Notes: generated from the sequence alone by a model not told the origin. 64,000 bases of DNA from Rhodococcus sp. NBC_00297 (GCF_036173065.1 NZ_CP108041.1:3785001-3849000); one strand, 5' to 3'. Shown: positions 17,930 through 28,972, numbered from the stretch's first letter. Translations and numbers: made by a program.

Positions 17930-18398
17930 ACTCTCGACCCGTCGGATCGACGAGGAGAACCTTCCCGTCGGCCATGTGGTGACCGCGAGCGGTCGAGTCT
18001 CCGGTGTGCACCAGGTGGGCACCGTCAACCCCGACCTGTCCCCGTTCGCGACCGACGAGCTGATCCAGCTCGACGAGTCGCTCATCGAGGCCACCCGCCG
18101 TACGGGCATCCGCTTCAACGTGCTGGTCGGTGACCTCGGCCCCGACACCGCCGCGGGTGCGGACGCCGCTCTCGCGGGAACGCCCGAGGCCGAGTACTCG
18201 GTGCTCATCGCGGTCTCACCGAACCAGCACGCCATCGAGGTTCGTTCCGGTCGAGGCGTCGCCCATCTCGTCGACGACCGCATCGCGCAGCTCGGTATCA
18301 CCGCGGCCACGGGATCCTTCCGTGACGGCGACCTGATCGACGGCCTCGTCGCCGCCGTGCGCGTCATGAGCGCGGCGATCACCGGCCCGTCCGCCTGA
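17916..18398 (+). CDS. DUF5130 family protein
   Basis: A 160-residue actinobacterial protein (Rv2468c position) with a TPM-like alpha/beta fold: IRFNVLVGDLG, YSVLIAVSPNQHAIEVRSG and the late VVAAVRVMSAAI-type helix resemble the TPM_phosphatase fold. There is no signal peptide. GTG 17916 has a strong AGGAGG at 17902-17907 inside the previous gene. Function is unknown; the fold hint is mine and should be treated as moderate. It ends before a very strong terminator. Confidence 0.75.
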   Translation: MASGELSTRRIDEENLPVGHVVTASGRVSGVHQVGTVNPDLSPFATDELIQLDESLIEATRRTGIRFNVLVGDLGPDTAAGADAALAGTPEAEYSVLIAVSPNQHAIEVRSGRGVAHLVDDRIAQLGITAATGSFRDGDLIDGLVAAVRVMSAAITGPSA

Positions 18399-18420
18399 CA
18401 CGGCGCCACCCCGGAACAAA

Positions 18421-18460
18421 GACAAGGGCCCATCATCCGCGAGGATGATGGGCCCTTGTC
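18421..18460. terminator. Bidirectional terminator between the DUF5130 gene and pepN
   Basis: A perfect 18 bp stem (GACAAGGGCCCATCATCC and complement) closed by a GCGA tetraloop (GNRA class). It lies between convergent genes and can serve both. Confidence 0.85.
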
Positions 18461-18480
18461 CGTGCGCGAGTCAGGTGCGG

Positions 18481-21063
<2,583 letters not shown>

Positions 21064-21251
21064 GTGCACCCTTTCTGTCGATTTCTTCTGCCACCGCCGA
21101 ACTGCGGTCGCGGCTGTGTCCATCCCATCATGACGCCGGTCGCCGCGGGCGGGTAGAACAGGTGTGCAGAGTTCGTGTCACCGGCCCACTGTGCGGGACG
21201 CTCCGCAGACCAGCCGAACACCGAGCACTACCCGACGACGAAAGGACCGAC

Positions 21252-21863
21252 GTGAGCGATAGCAAGGACGTGGCAGATTTCTGGTTCGACCCGCTCTGCC
21301 CGTGGTGCTGGATCACCTCGCGCTGGATTCTCGAGGTGGCGAAGGTTCGCGACATCGAGACGAACTTCCACGTCATGAGCCTGGCGGTCCTCAACGAGGG
21401 ACGCGATCTTCCCGACGAGTACCAGGACATGATGAAGAAGGCGTGGGGTCCCGTCCGCGTCGCGATCGCGGCCGCGCAGGAGAAGGGCGACGAGATCCTC
21501 GCGCCGCTCTACACCGAGATGGGGACGCGAATCCACAACGAGGGCAACAAGGACTTCCCGGACGTGATCCAGAAGTCGCTCGCTGCACTGGACCTCCCGG
21601 CATCGTTGGCCGAGGCGGCCGCGAGCAGTGAGTTCGACGACGCGCTGCGCAAGAGCCACCACGCGGGAATGGACAAGGTGGGCAAGGACGTCGGCACGCC
21701 GACCATCCACGTCAACGGTGTCGCCTTCTTCGGTCCCGTGCTGTCGAGGATCCCGCGCGGCGAGGAGGCCGGCAAGCTGTGGGACGCGTCGGTGATCTTC
21801 GCGTCGTACCCGCACTTCTTCGAGCTCAAGCGTTCTCGCAACGAGGACCCGCAGTTCGACTGA
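21252..21863 (+). CDS. Mycothiol-dependent DsbA-family oxidoreductase (Rv2466c type)
   Basis: A 203-residue thioredoxin-fold protein with the active site C16-P-W-C19 and a helical insertion, closely resembling M. tuberculosis Rv2466c. That enzyme is reduced by mycothiol, belongs to the SigH oxidative-stress response and activates some nitro prodrugs; those points are carried over by homology. The conserved cis-Pro is in GTPTIHVNG. The GTG start at 21252 has AAAGGA. No convincing SigH promoter was found in the 188 bp upstream. Confidence 0.9.
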   Translation: MSDSKDVADFWFDPLCPWCWITSRWILEVAKVRDIETNFHVMSLAVLNEGRDLPDEYQDMMKKAWGPVRVAIAAAQEKGDEILAPLYTEMGTRIHNEGNKDFPDVIQKSLAALDLPASLAEAAASSEFDDALRKSHHAGMDKVGKDVGTPTIHVNGVAFFGPVLSRIPRGEEAGKLWDASVIFASYPHFFELKRSRNEDPQFD

Positions 21864-21902
21864 GTCGACCGCGCACCCCGTCGGTGATTCCGGCGGGGTG
21901 CG

Positions 21903-22613
21903 TCAGACCACGATGAGGTCGGGACGGCCGCGGCGATCGCGAGTGCCGTCCCCGAACTCCAGTGCCTCGCCGCCGAGCCAGCGGCGCGCGGACCAGGCGG
22001 CCGCCACCGCGTCGAGCACGTCGTCCATCGCGGGCCCGTCCTCGATCGCACTCGTGGCCTCCAGCAGCGCCGGCACGTCCACCACCACCGAGAGTGCTTG
22101 CAGCCGTTGCGCGATGCCGCGGGCTCGTTTCTTCGACGTGAAACGGGTGGCGGGGGCGAGTGCCCGGAACGACGATTCCGGGTGCACCTCGATCACCCGC
22201 GCGATGTCTGGGTCGGCCGCGTCCCAGGCCCGGATGTGGTCGGTGAGGTACCAGGACTGCTTGCTGATGGCCTTGCCCGTGCGGGCGCGGGCGATCACGC
22301 AGGCGTCCTCCCAGGAGGCCGCCCACACCGCGTCGCGTATCGGCGTGGGGAAGAGCGACGATCGCGCCGGACCCAGGAACGTCCGAACCTGGAGTTCGCT
22401 CGCTCGCACTCCGGCGTCGGGAACGGTCAGCGGCATGTCGACCCCGACGGCCGCGCAGTCCCGGGTGGTGTCCAGGACGGCCGCGACGGTGTCGACCAGG
22501 GTCAACGACACTCGTCCCTCGTGGAGGCGAGCCACCACCCACCGGCCCGCGGCGCCGTCCACCCCGGCGACGGGGCCCCACCCGCACGGTGGCGTCGGGG
22601 CGGAGGGGGGCAC
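21903..22613 (-). CDS. DUF429 family protein
   Basis: About 236 residues with an RNase-H-like fold expected for DUF429: VAGVDGAAGRWVVARL near the N-terminus, VGVDMPLTVPD with acidic residues, and IEVHPESSF in the middle. These Asp/Glu positions resemble a nuclease-type metal site. No function has been proven that I know of. The start is uncertain: GTG 22613 leaves only 16 bp to the divergent rpiB start, so a downstream initiator near the VDG motif is possible. It ends 39 bp after the convergent DsbA-like gene. Confidence 0.75.
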   Translation of the reverse strand: MPPSAPTPPCGWGPVAGVDGAAGRWVVARLHEGRVSLTLVDTVAAVLDTTRDCAAVGVDMPLTVPDAGVRASELQVRTFLGPARSSLFPTPIRDAVWAASWEDACVIARARTGKAISKQSWYLTDHIRAWDAADPDIARVIEVHPESSFRALAPATRFTSKKRARGIAQRLQALSVVVDVPALLEATSAIEDGPAMDDVLDAVAAAWSARRWLGGEALEFGDGTRDRRGRPDLIVV

Positions 22614-22629
22614 CTGTCAAACTCTAGCC

Positions 22630-23127
22630 ATGCGCGTATACCTGGGTGCCGATCACGCCGGCTTCGAGTTCAAGAATCAGATCATCGACCACCTGCGGGA
22701 ATCGGGACACGAGCCGATCGACTGCGGTGCGTTCACGTACGACGCGGTGGACGACTACCCGGCGTTCTGCATCGAGGCGGCTCGCCGTACGGTCGCTGAC
22801 CCGGAGAGCCTCGGACTGGTGCTCGGTGGCTCCGGCAACGGTGAGCAGATCGCGGCCAACAAGGTCCCCGGCGCGCGGTGTGCTCTCGCCTGGAGCGTCG
22901 AGACGGCCCAGCTCGCGCGTCAGCACAACAAGGCGCAGCTGATCGGCATCGGCGGCCGCATGCACACGCTGCCCGAGGCGCTCGCGATCGTGGACGCGTT
23001 CCTCGAGACCCCGTGGTCGGGCGAGGAGCGCCACCAGCGCCGCATCGACATCCTGTCCGAGTACGAGCGCACCGGCGACGCGCCGGCCGTTCCCGGTGCA
23101 CCCTCGGCCGACGGCGGCTCCGAATAA
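22630..23127 (+). CDS. rpiB: Ribose-5-phosphate isomerase B
   Basis: A 165-residue enzyme interconverting ribose-5-phosphate and ribulose-5-phosphate in the pentose phosphate pathway. The N-terminal GADHAGFEFK and GGSGNGEQIAANK are diagnostic. Glu72 in GNGEQ replaces the Cys found in E. coli-type RpiB and serves as the catalytic base in the mycobacterial form. The C-terminus has a ~20-residue Pro/Ala-rich tail. The ATG lies six bases after a -10-like CAAACT, possibly leaderless. Position equals Rv2465c. Confidence 0.95.
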   Translation: MRVYLGADHAGFEFKNQIIDHLRESGHEPIDCGAFTYDAVDDYPAFCIEAARRTVADPESLGLVLGGSGNGEQIAANKVPGARCALAWSVETAQLARQHNKAQLIGIGGRMHTLPEALAIVDAFLETPWSGEERHQRRIDILSEYERTGDAPAVPGAPSADGGSE

Positions 23128-23166
23128 GAGGGTCCGCACCACAGCCCGAGTAGTCAGGTACCACCC

Positions 23167-23964
23167 ATGCCCGAGGGGCACACTCTCCATCGTCTGGCGC
23201 GACTGCACCAGAAGCGTTTCGGCGGCCAGGTCATCGAGGTGTCCAGTCCGCAGGGGCGTTTCGTCGACGGTGCCGAGTGGGTCTCCGGGCATGTCCTGAA
23301 GCGCGCCGACGCCTGGGGCAAGCATCTGCTCCACCGGTACGACAACGGGGCGATCGTCCACGTCCACCTCGGGCTGTACGGAAAGTTCGGCGAGCAGTCC
23401 GTTCCCATGAAGGAGCCCGTCGGCCAGGTGCGGATGCGCATGGTGGGGGAGGAGTACGGCACCGACCTGCGCGGCCCCACCCGCTGCGAGATCTTCGACG
23501 ACACTCAGGTCGACGCGCTGGTGGCGCGCCTGGGTCCCGATCCGCTGCGCAAGGAGTCCGACCCGGAGAAGGCGTTCCACCGGATCCACAAGTCGGCCAT
23601 GGCGGTCGGCGCGTTGCTGATGGAGCAGGACGTCATCGCCGGCATCGGCAACGTCTACCGGGCCGAGCTGCTGTTCCGGCACCGCGTGAGCCCGTTCCGC
23701 ACGGGCAAGCACCTCGACCACGAGGAGTGGGACGAGATGTGGACGGATCTCGTCGAGTTGATGAAGGTGGGCGTGCGACGCGGGCGCATCATCACGCTGG
23801 ACAAGGAACACGACTCGGGCACCGGGTCGCGTGGACCGGGACGCCCGCGTTCCTACGTCTACAAGAGGAACGGCCAGCCGTGCCTGATCTGCGGCACGAC
23901 GATTCTCACCGCGGACATGAAGGGCCGCAACCTCTTCTGGTGCCCGACGTGTCAGGCGACGTGA
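23167..23964 (+). CDS. nei: Endonuclease VIII-type DNA glycosylase/AP lyase (Nei)
   Basis: A 265-residue Fpg/Nei base-excision-repair enzyme. Pro2 and Glu3 of MPEGHTLHRLAR are the catalytic nucleophile and acid, and HLGLYGKF carries the conserved Lys. The helix-two-turn-helix (AGIGNVYRAELLF) and the C-terminal zinc finger CLICG...CPTCQ are intact. It cuts at oxidised bases. The His after PEG marks the Nei1 subgroup (Rv2464c). It is 39 bp downstream of rpiB in the same direction. Confidence 0.92.
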   Translation: MPEGHTLHRLARLHQKRFGGQVIEVSSPQGRFVDGAEWVSGHVLKRADAWGKHLLHRYDNGAIVHVHLGLYGKFGEQSVPMKEPVGQVRMRMVGEEYGTDLRGPTRCEIFDDTQVDALVARLGPDPLRKESDPEKAFHRIHKSAMAVGALLMEQDVIAGIGNVYRAELLFRHRVSPFRTGKHLDHEEWDEMWTDLVELMKVGVRRGRIITLDKEHDSGTGSRGPGRPRSYVYKRNGQPCLICGTTILTADMKGRNLFWCPTCQAT

Positions 23965-24005
23965 GGTCGGTCGAGCACTGATCCGTCCGCGCGAGTTCCG
24001 GGGGG

Positions 24006-24058
24006 CGCACACCCGGTTCCGCTGACTGGACGGGGTGCACGGCACCGGGGGGTGTGCG
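24006..24058. terminator. Hairpin between nei and the Gly-rich protein gene
   Basis: Perfect 9 bp stem, CGCACACCC (24006-24014) with GGGTGTGCG (24050-24058). The loop is 35 bases and G-rich and can form smaller stems. It sits between convergent genes. Confidence 0.5.
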
Positions 24059-24076
24059 GACCGGCGCCCGTGGAGG

Positions 24077-24868
24077 TCAGAAACCTCCGAAGTCGCCGCC
24101 GCCCCCGAAGTCGCCACCACCGCCGAAGTCGCCACCACCGCCGAAGTCGCCACCGCCATCGAACCCGCCGCCGTCGGAGTCGCCCCCACCGTCGTAGCCC
24201 CCGTCGCTCATGTCGGTCCCGTCGCCCTCACCACTGGCGAAGTTGTCCGCCCCGTAGCCCACGCCGGCCATCCCGGAGAACATCGCGGAGAACAGGAACA
24301 TGGATCCCATGCCCCACGCGCCGGCCACGAGGGCGGGCTTCCACCACGGCTCGGAGTACCAGCCCGCAGGGACGGGGCGACCCGCCACGCGTCCGCCGGG
24401 GTAGTAGTTCGGCGTCTTCTCGGACGGTCCGGGGCTCGCGGTCACGGCCCGACCCTCGTAGTCGACGGTGCGTTCCTCGGTGACCTCGCCCGCGGACTTC
24501 TGTCCGTCGATGGTAGGGACCTCGGGGCCGGGGTCCATGCCCATCGCCAGCCGGGCAGCGCGGATGTAGTAGAGCCCTTCCAGCGCAGTCTGTTTGGCCA
24601 GACGCGCCTGGGTGGGGGACTGCGCCTGATCGATCTGTGAGCCCGCGGCCGTGTAGCGCTCGGACGCGTCGGCCAGAGCCTGCTTGGAGGCAGTGTCCGA
24701 GCCCACCAGGTTGTACACCTGGCCGCCGAGGCGCTCGATGGCCTGACGCGCGTCGGCCTTGGCGTCGTCGAGCGACTCGAGACTCCGTCGGCCGGACCTG
24801 CGCTGGGACACGACGACGACGCCGACGACCAGAGCCACGACGACGATGATCAGGAGCAGAGGTTCCAT
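24077..24868 (-). CDS. Membrane protein with Gly-Asp-Phe repeat tail (DUF1542-like)
   Basis: 263 residues: an N-terminal membrane anchor (LLLIIVVVALVVGVVVV, 4-20), a helical region ~25-110 (ADARQAIERLGGQVYNL, SERYTAAGSQIDQA), a Pro-rich linker, a second hydrophobic stretch ~190-215 (GSMFLFSAMFSGMAG), and a tail ending in four GGGDFG hexapeptide units. The repeats are also exact 18-base repeats at the DNA level near 24080-24150. It is the last gene of the stress-block operon, 37 bp after the iron-enzyme gene. The DUF1542 label comes from the helical part and is tentative. A low-complexity scaffold role is possible. Confidence 0.7.
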   Translation of the reverse strand: MEPLLLIIVVVALVVGVVVVSQRRSGRRSLESLDDAKADARQAIERLGGQVYNLVGSDTASKQALADASERYTAAGSQIDQAQSPTQARLAKQTALEGLYYIRAARLAMGMDPGPEVPTIDGQKSAGEVTEERTVDYEGRAVTASPGPSEKTPNYYPGGRVAGRPVPAGWYSEPWWKPALVAGAWGMGSMFLFSAMFSGMAGVGYGADNFASGEGDGTDMSDGGYDGGGDSDGGGFDGGGDFGGGGDFGGGGDFGGGGDFGGF

Positions 24869-24905
24869 GGTCCCAGTGTACGGAGAGTCCGGTTCCGGTC
24901 GCGGA

Positions 24906-25922
24906 TCACGACGCGGGGCGCAGCGACTCTCGACCGTTGCTCCACGCGTCCATGAGATGGTCCGCCAGGACGTTCTCGACGTGGTCGATGGCGCGCATCC
25001 CGAAGACGACGTCCGCCTCGAGTTCCGGTTCGCGCGCGATGAGGTCGCCCACCACGTCGTGTCGCATGACCTGCTCGTGCACCGCGTCCGCCTCGACGTG
25101 CTCGGCGTAGAACGCGACGCACTCGGCCGGGAACTCCAACCGCTGCAACGCTTTCACCAGCCGCTGCGATCCGGGTGAGGAGGTGATCTCGGTCGCGGCG
25201 AGGTGTCCGACGGCGGCACCCCGCAGCGATCGGTGCAGACCGAACATCGACATCAGGTTGACCGGTGCGAGGGTCGGTGCACCCACCCGGTCGAGGTAAC
25301 CGAGGTAGGTCGCGTCGAGTCCCGCCGCTGCCAGGAGGTCGCGAAAGAGGTTCTGGTGCATCCGGCTTCCGCGCCCGCCGCCGAACTCGTCGAACTCGAC
25401 GGCGACGTAGGAGGCCTTGGCCTGACCCTGCAGCCGCGGGATCGTCCACGCGTGGGGGTCGGCCTCCTTGAGGTGGTACAGCGACCGGTGCGCGAGGTAC
25501 TCCCGCATCTGCTCGGCGGTGCCGGTGTCGCGGAGGTGGAAGGACGGGCCGGACCCGTCGACGTGCTCCGTCGACAACAGGTCCATCTCGTCGGCCGCCG
25601 AGCCGCCCACCGTCACGTGCGCACGGACGTCGGCGAGGAAGGCGCTCTCCATCTCGGCACGCAGACGCAGGAGGTCGGGATTCCACTCCCAGGCGTCGTC
25701 CACACCGGGGAGCCCGCGGTAGTGCAGTTCGTAGCAGAGGTACAACGCGAGATGAAGGTCGTCGCCGTAGGGATCGGCGTCCGTGACGGGGGCGACGACG
25801 CTGCCCGCGTCCGACGGGGACTGCACGAGTGCGGACAGGACGGCGGAGGACAGCGGCCCACGCGCCGTCGGCAGCGCGGCTGCGGTCGGCGGGGTCGAGG
25901 TGGTCGGGGTGTCGTTCAGCAT
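24906..25922 (-). CDS. Iron-containing redox enzyme, haem-oxygenase-like fold (HDO family)
   Basis: About 338 residues of the haem-oxygenase-like di-iron superfamily. The signature EFDEFGGGRGSRMHQNLF (~183-200) supplies iron ligands, with further His/Glu in the C-terminal EHVEADAVHEQVMRH and MRAIDHVENV. Related members cleave or oxidise C-C and C-N bonds (UndA, SznF, BesC); many remain unassigned. ATG 25922 has GAGGTG six bases upstream and is preferred to GTG 25931. It lies 18 bp downstream of the EAL gene, so it is co-transcribed with signalling genes, which is unusual for this enzyme class. Confidence 0.8.
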   Translation of the reverse strand: MLNDTPTTSTPPTAAALPTARGPLSSAVLSALVQSPSDAGSVVAPVTDADPYGDDLHLALYLCYELHYRGLPGVDDAWEWNPDLLRLRAEMESAFLADVRAHVTVGGSAADEMDLLSTEHVDGSGPSFHLRDTGTAEQMREYLAHRSLYHLKEADPHAWTIPRLQGQAKASYVAVEFDEFGGGRGSRMHQNLFRDLLAAAGLDATYLGYLDRVGAPTLAPVNLMSMFGLHRSLRGAAVGHLAATEITSSPGSQRLVKALQRLEFPAECVAFYAEHVEADAVHEQVMRHDVVGDLIAREPELEADVVFGMRAIDHVENVLADHLMDAWSNGRESLRPAS

Positions 25923-25940
25923 CGCGGTCACCTCGTCCGA

Positions 25941-27341
25941 CTACCCGTTTCGACCGTGTCCGAACATGCGTGGCGGTCGCTGGGGTCCGAAGACGGGCAG
26001 CGGACCCGATCCGGGTTCGGTCGGTACGGGCGTGGTGCGGCGGAGCAAGAGGGTGGCCGCGTCGAGCACCAGTTCGCGGTCGTACGTCAGGCGGTAGTCG
26101 AACACCGGGTCCGACTCGGTCGATCCGTCGCCGTCCGTTTCGGCTCCGATGACGGCGGCGGTGAAGTGCGGGCTCACGACGATCACCGACAGTTCCCGCA
26201 ACAGCGGGTCCGCGGCGGGCAGCCTCATGGTGTGCAGGCCGGGCACCGGCGGTGTGGTCGCGGCGCCGCCTCGTCCGAACAGGGCGACGAGCGTCCCGGA
26301 CGCGGCGAGGTGCGCGGCCTGATGCATCTGCTCGGCGGACACCTCGAACGAGTGCGGAACCGTGGCCAGCACGATGGTCGACGGTCCGGTGGCCGCCGCG
26401 TGGAGCGCGAACTGGTCGATGATCGTGGAGAGCAGGGACAGACGCCCGCGGCGGATGCCACCGGTGGCCGCGGCGAGTGCGAAGGGCGTCGGCGCGGACG
26501 GCATGCGGTGGGTGAGCCCGACGGCGAAGGGGGAGTCCGACGGCAGGTCGGCGGCGGTCGGGCCGGCGTGTGGCTCACGGCGCGGCAACGGAGCGGGCGT
26601 GCCGAAGAGCCAGCCCTGGCCGAGAGCAGCGCCCATCTCACGCGCGAGATGGAGGTGTTCCTCGGTCTCGATGCCCTCGGCGAGGACCACCGCGCCCGTG
26701 CGGTCGGACTCCGCCGAGACCGCCGCGAGCACCCGCGCGGTGTCCGCCGTCGCCCGCTGCTGGGTGAACGTCATGTCCAGCTTGATGATGTCGGGCCGCA
26801 GGAACGGCAGCAGGGCCAGGCTCGCCGTCTCGGCTCCCACGTCGTCCACCGCCACGAGCCACCGTCGGTCGCGCACTCGTTCCACTGCCTCGAGCAGCGA
26901 TGCGGGGTCGGCGAGCAGGTCACGTTCGGTGATCTCCACGACCACCGACAGTCGCGACGCCTCGGCGAGCAGAGCGGCCACCCCCGCGGGAGGCGCGAGG
27001 TTCATCGCGCTGGGTTCCATGTTGACGAACAACTGCAACCCGGTCGGCAGATTGGCCTCCAGCGCCCCCCGGAGCGCACTGACGCGGCACATCCAGTCCA
27101 GCTGACCGACGGTCCCGTGCGCACGCGCCGACTCGAACAGTGCAGCGGGTGACTCCCAGGGTGTGCCGACGGGGCCGCGGGCGAGGGCCTCGTAGCCGAC
27201 CAGCGCGCGCGTCGAGAGGTCGACGACGGGTTGGTAGAGGGAGTGGACCGTCAGGCCTGCGGGGATCTCTTCCACGCCCGGTCCTCTCGTCGGCGGACCG
27301 AGTCCGCGTGCCTGCAGCATCTGAAACAGTAGGCCGATCAC
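25941..27341 (-). CDS. EAL-domain cyclic-di-GMP phosphodiesterase with C-terminal DICT-like domain
   Basis: A 466-residue cytoplasmic protein. Residues ~25-255 are an EAL domain with all main positions: YEALARG, FVNMEP, VEITE, VAVDDVGA, IIKLD and LAEGIETEEH. The domain therefore looks catalytically competent, degrading c-di-GMP to pGpG. Residues ~280-460 fit a DICT sensory domain. There is no GGDEF, membrane or receiver domain. The GTG start directly abuts a GAGGGG, so initiation may be at a later Met. It lies between the Usp gene (22 bp) and the iron enzyme gene (18 bp). Confidence 0.82.
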   Translation of the reverse strand: MIGLLFQMLQARGLGPPTRGPGVEEIPAGLTVHSLYQPVVDLSTRALVGYEALARGPVGTPWESPAALFESARAHGTVGQLDWMCRVSALRGALEANLPTGLQLFVNMEPSAMNLAPPAGVAALLAEASRLSVVVEITERDLLADPASLLEAVERVRDRRWLVAVDDVGAETASLALLPFLRPDIIKLDMTFTQQRATADTARVLAAVSAESDRTGAVVLAEGIETEEHLHLAREMGAALGQGWLFGTPAPLPRREPHAGPTAADLPSDSPFAVGLTHRMPSAPTPFALAAATGGIRRGRLSLLSTIIDQFALHAAATGPSTIVLATVPHSFEVSAEQMHQAAHLAASGTLVALFGRGGAATTPPVPGLHTMRLPAADPLLRELSVIVVSPHFTAAVIGAETDGDGSTESDPVFDYRLTYDRELVLDAATLLLRRTTPVPTEPGSGPLPVFGPQRPPRMFGHGRNG

Positions 27342-27363
27342 CCCTCGCGAGGGCGAGGACGGA

Positions 27364-28197
27364 TCAGACGGGCGACGGCACGACGGTGACAGGGACGTCC
27401 ACCGAGTGCATCACGGCTCGGCTGGTCGATCCCAGCAGGAGCGAGGTGAATCCACCCCGCCCGCGGCGACCCACGACGACGAGGTCCGCCTCGGCCGATC
27501 TGGCCACGAGTTCCCGCACCGGCCGGTCCTGGACCACCACGCGCTCCACCTCGACGTCGGGGTAGTCCTGCGACCACCCGGCCATCGTCTCCGCGAGGAC
27601 GGCCTCCTCGTCCTCGGCAGACCGACCGCGGCCGCCGGGAACGTCGATGTCGCTCCACGCGTGCACGGCGATCAGCGATGCCCCGCGTGACGAGGCGATC
27701 TCGAACGCCCAGCGGACGGCGGGCACGCTGTTGTCCGTGCCGTCGACGCCGACGACGACGGCGTGTCCCGTGCCCTCGTTCGGCGGCGTGTCCAGAGGCA
27801 CCACGGTGACGGCGCACGAGGCGTGTGTCGCCACCGCCGTGCTCACCGACGCGGAGAGTCCTCCGGTGAACTCGCCGAGCCCCCGCGTCCCCACGACGAT
27901 CATCGCGGCGTCCGTCGATCGTTCGACCAGTACTCCGGCGGGGGTGCCGTGGTGGGTCTCGGTGGAGACCGACACGTCGGCCGCCACGGCCCGCGCCGCG
28001 TCCACTCCGTCGGCGAGAATGCGGTCGAGCGCACTCGCTGCAGTGTCGTCGACGTCCGCGAAGGCCGGCGCGGACACCGCCGTGACCAGCACGAGGGGCA
28101 GGCCGCGCGCGGTGCAGAGCCGCGTGGCCCATCGCACGGCCGCGAGCGCTGCGGACGATCCGTCGACTCCGACGACGACGGGGTGGGACACGGGCAT
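27364..28197 (-). CDS. Universal stress protein, tandem UspA domains
   Basis: 277 residues made of two UspA repeats (~4-135 and ~145-277). Both begin with the VVVGVDGS/T strand; repeat 2 ends in GRRGRGGFTSLLLGSTSRAVMHSVDVPVTVV, carrying the ATP-binding G-x2-G-x9-G-S/T pattern. Repeat 1 has GTRGLGEFTGGLSASVST. It is probably an ATP-binding stress protein. It is the first gene of a four-gene run (Usp, EAL-DICT, iron enzyme, Gly-rich protein) and is divergent from the STAS gene across 229 bp. No DosR box was recognised. Confidence 0.9.
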   Translation of the reverse strand: MPVSHPVVVGVDGSSAALAAVRWATRLCTARGLPLVLVTAVSAPAFADVDDTAASALDRILADGVDAARAVAADVSVSTETHHGTPAGVLVERSTDAAMIVVGTRGLGEFTGGLSASVSTAVATHASCAVTVVPLDTPPNEGTGHAVVVGVDGTDNSVPAVRWAFEIASSRGASLIAVHAWSDIDVPGGRGRSAEDEEAVLAETMAGWSQDYPDVEVERVVVQDRPVRELVARSAEADLVVVGRRGRGGFTSLLLGSTSRAVMHSVDVPVTVVPSPV

Positions 28198-28426
28198 GCA
28201 GGCCTCCAGCGGTTCGAACGGACGGTGCCGAGATGACCACAGTGTTCCCGACGCGAGGCGATGTCATGCCCGGAACAGGCAGTTGAGTCTGCAACGGCGT
28301 TATCTCGATGTGCTGTGAACGTTATCGAATCGTGATGCACTGCACGCAGCCTCGTCACTCTGGCGGGCGAATCTAAGGCAGACGCCGAGGAACGAGATCG
28401 ACGCACACGAACCGGGAGACACAGCA
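28198..28426. promoter_or_regulatory. Divergent promoter region between usp and the STAS gene
   Basis: 229 bp without a gene. It contains two CGTTATC direct repeats about 20 bp apart and a half-conserved TGTGA motif. No sigma or regulator site could be assigned with confidence. Confidence 0.35.
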
Positions 28427-28843
28427 ATGACCGCACACGGACTCGACACCCACTTCTCTTTCGACGCTGCCGATCTCACCGTCCTCGAATACGAACGCGG
28501 CGACGTCGCCGTGGTGTCGGTCGGCGGCGAGATCGACATGAGCACCACGCCCGAACTCCGCGAGGTCCTGGCACGCGTGGCTGCTCGCGGCCACGAGGAC
28601 GTGGTTCTCGACCTGTCGGACGTCACCTTCCTGGGCAGCGCCGGCGCTGTCCTTCTCCTCGGCGCGGCATCCTCGCTGTCGGTCCGTCCGATGGTGCTGG
28701 TGGCCACCGACCCCGCAGTGCGGCGCCCGCTCGAGCTCCTCGGCGTCTGCTCGCCGATCACCGTGTGCGGAAGCATCTTCGAGGCCGTGTCGCTGGTCAC
28801 CTCGGCGCGCGACGGCGCCGGAGTCCTGTCCGACGCCGGCTGA
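28427..28843 (+). CDS. STAS-domain anti-sigma-factor antagonist
   Basis: 138 residues with one STAS domain (~20-125): VAVVSVGGEIDMSTTPELREVL followed by VVLDLSDVTFLGSAGAVLLLG. The Ser in FLGSAG is in the position phosphorylated in SpoIIAA/RsbV-type antagonists, although DS is replaced by GS. The phosphorylated form would release an anti-sigma factor, and dephosphorylation would free an alternative sigma factor (SigF/SigB type). No sigma or anti-sigma gene is adjacent. It is divergent from usp, which suggests a shared stress context. It ends at a strong terminator. Confidence 0.87.
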   Translation: MTAHGLDTHFSFDAADLTVLEYERGDVAVVSVGGEIDMSTTPELREVLARVAARGHEDVVLDLSDVTFLGSAGAVLLLGAASSLSVRPMVLVATDPAVRRPLELLGVCSPITVCGSIFEAVSLVTSARDGAGVLSDAG

Positions 28844-28855
28844 CCCCCGAACACA

Positions 28856-28892
28856 CGAGAGCCCCCCGATTCGGTGAATCGGGGGGCTCTCG
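28856..28892. terminator. Bidirectional terminator, STAS gene / tRNA-Gly
   Basis: A 17 bp perfect stem (CGAGAGCCCCCCGATTC and complement) with a 3-base loop. It starts 12 bases after the STAS stop and ends six bases from the 3' end of the oppositely oriented tRNA-Gly. Confidence 0.85.
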
Positions 28893-28898
28893 CGTTCG

Positions 28899-28972
28899 TG
28901 GAGCGGGCGACGGGAATCGAACCCGCGTAATCAGTTTGGAAGACTGAGGCTCTACCATTGAGCTACGCCCGC
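28899..28972 (-). tRNA. tRNA-Gly (anticodon TCC)
   Basis: 74 bases on the minus strand with a 7 bp acceptor stem GCGGGCG/CGCCCGC, D-loop AGCTCAATGGTAGAGC, anticodon loop CTTCCAA (TCC, reads GGA/GGG), T-loop GGTTCGATTCC and an encoded CCA end. It is divergent from tRNA-Pro, 192 bp apart. Confidence 0.95.

Noticed and set aside
21064-21251. SigH-type promoter for the DsbA-like gene
   Set aside because: An AGAACA (21155) and a GTT (21171) are present but ten bases apart, not the 16-17 needed.
24080-24150. Regular 18-base repeats considered as a CRISPR array
   Set aside because: The units are contiguous without spacers and encode an in-frame GGGDFG tail.
28305-28330. Possible CRP site TGTGAACGTTATCGAA upstream of the STAS gene
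   Set aside because: Only the left half matches; the right half TCGAA departs from TCACA.
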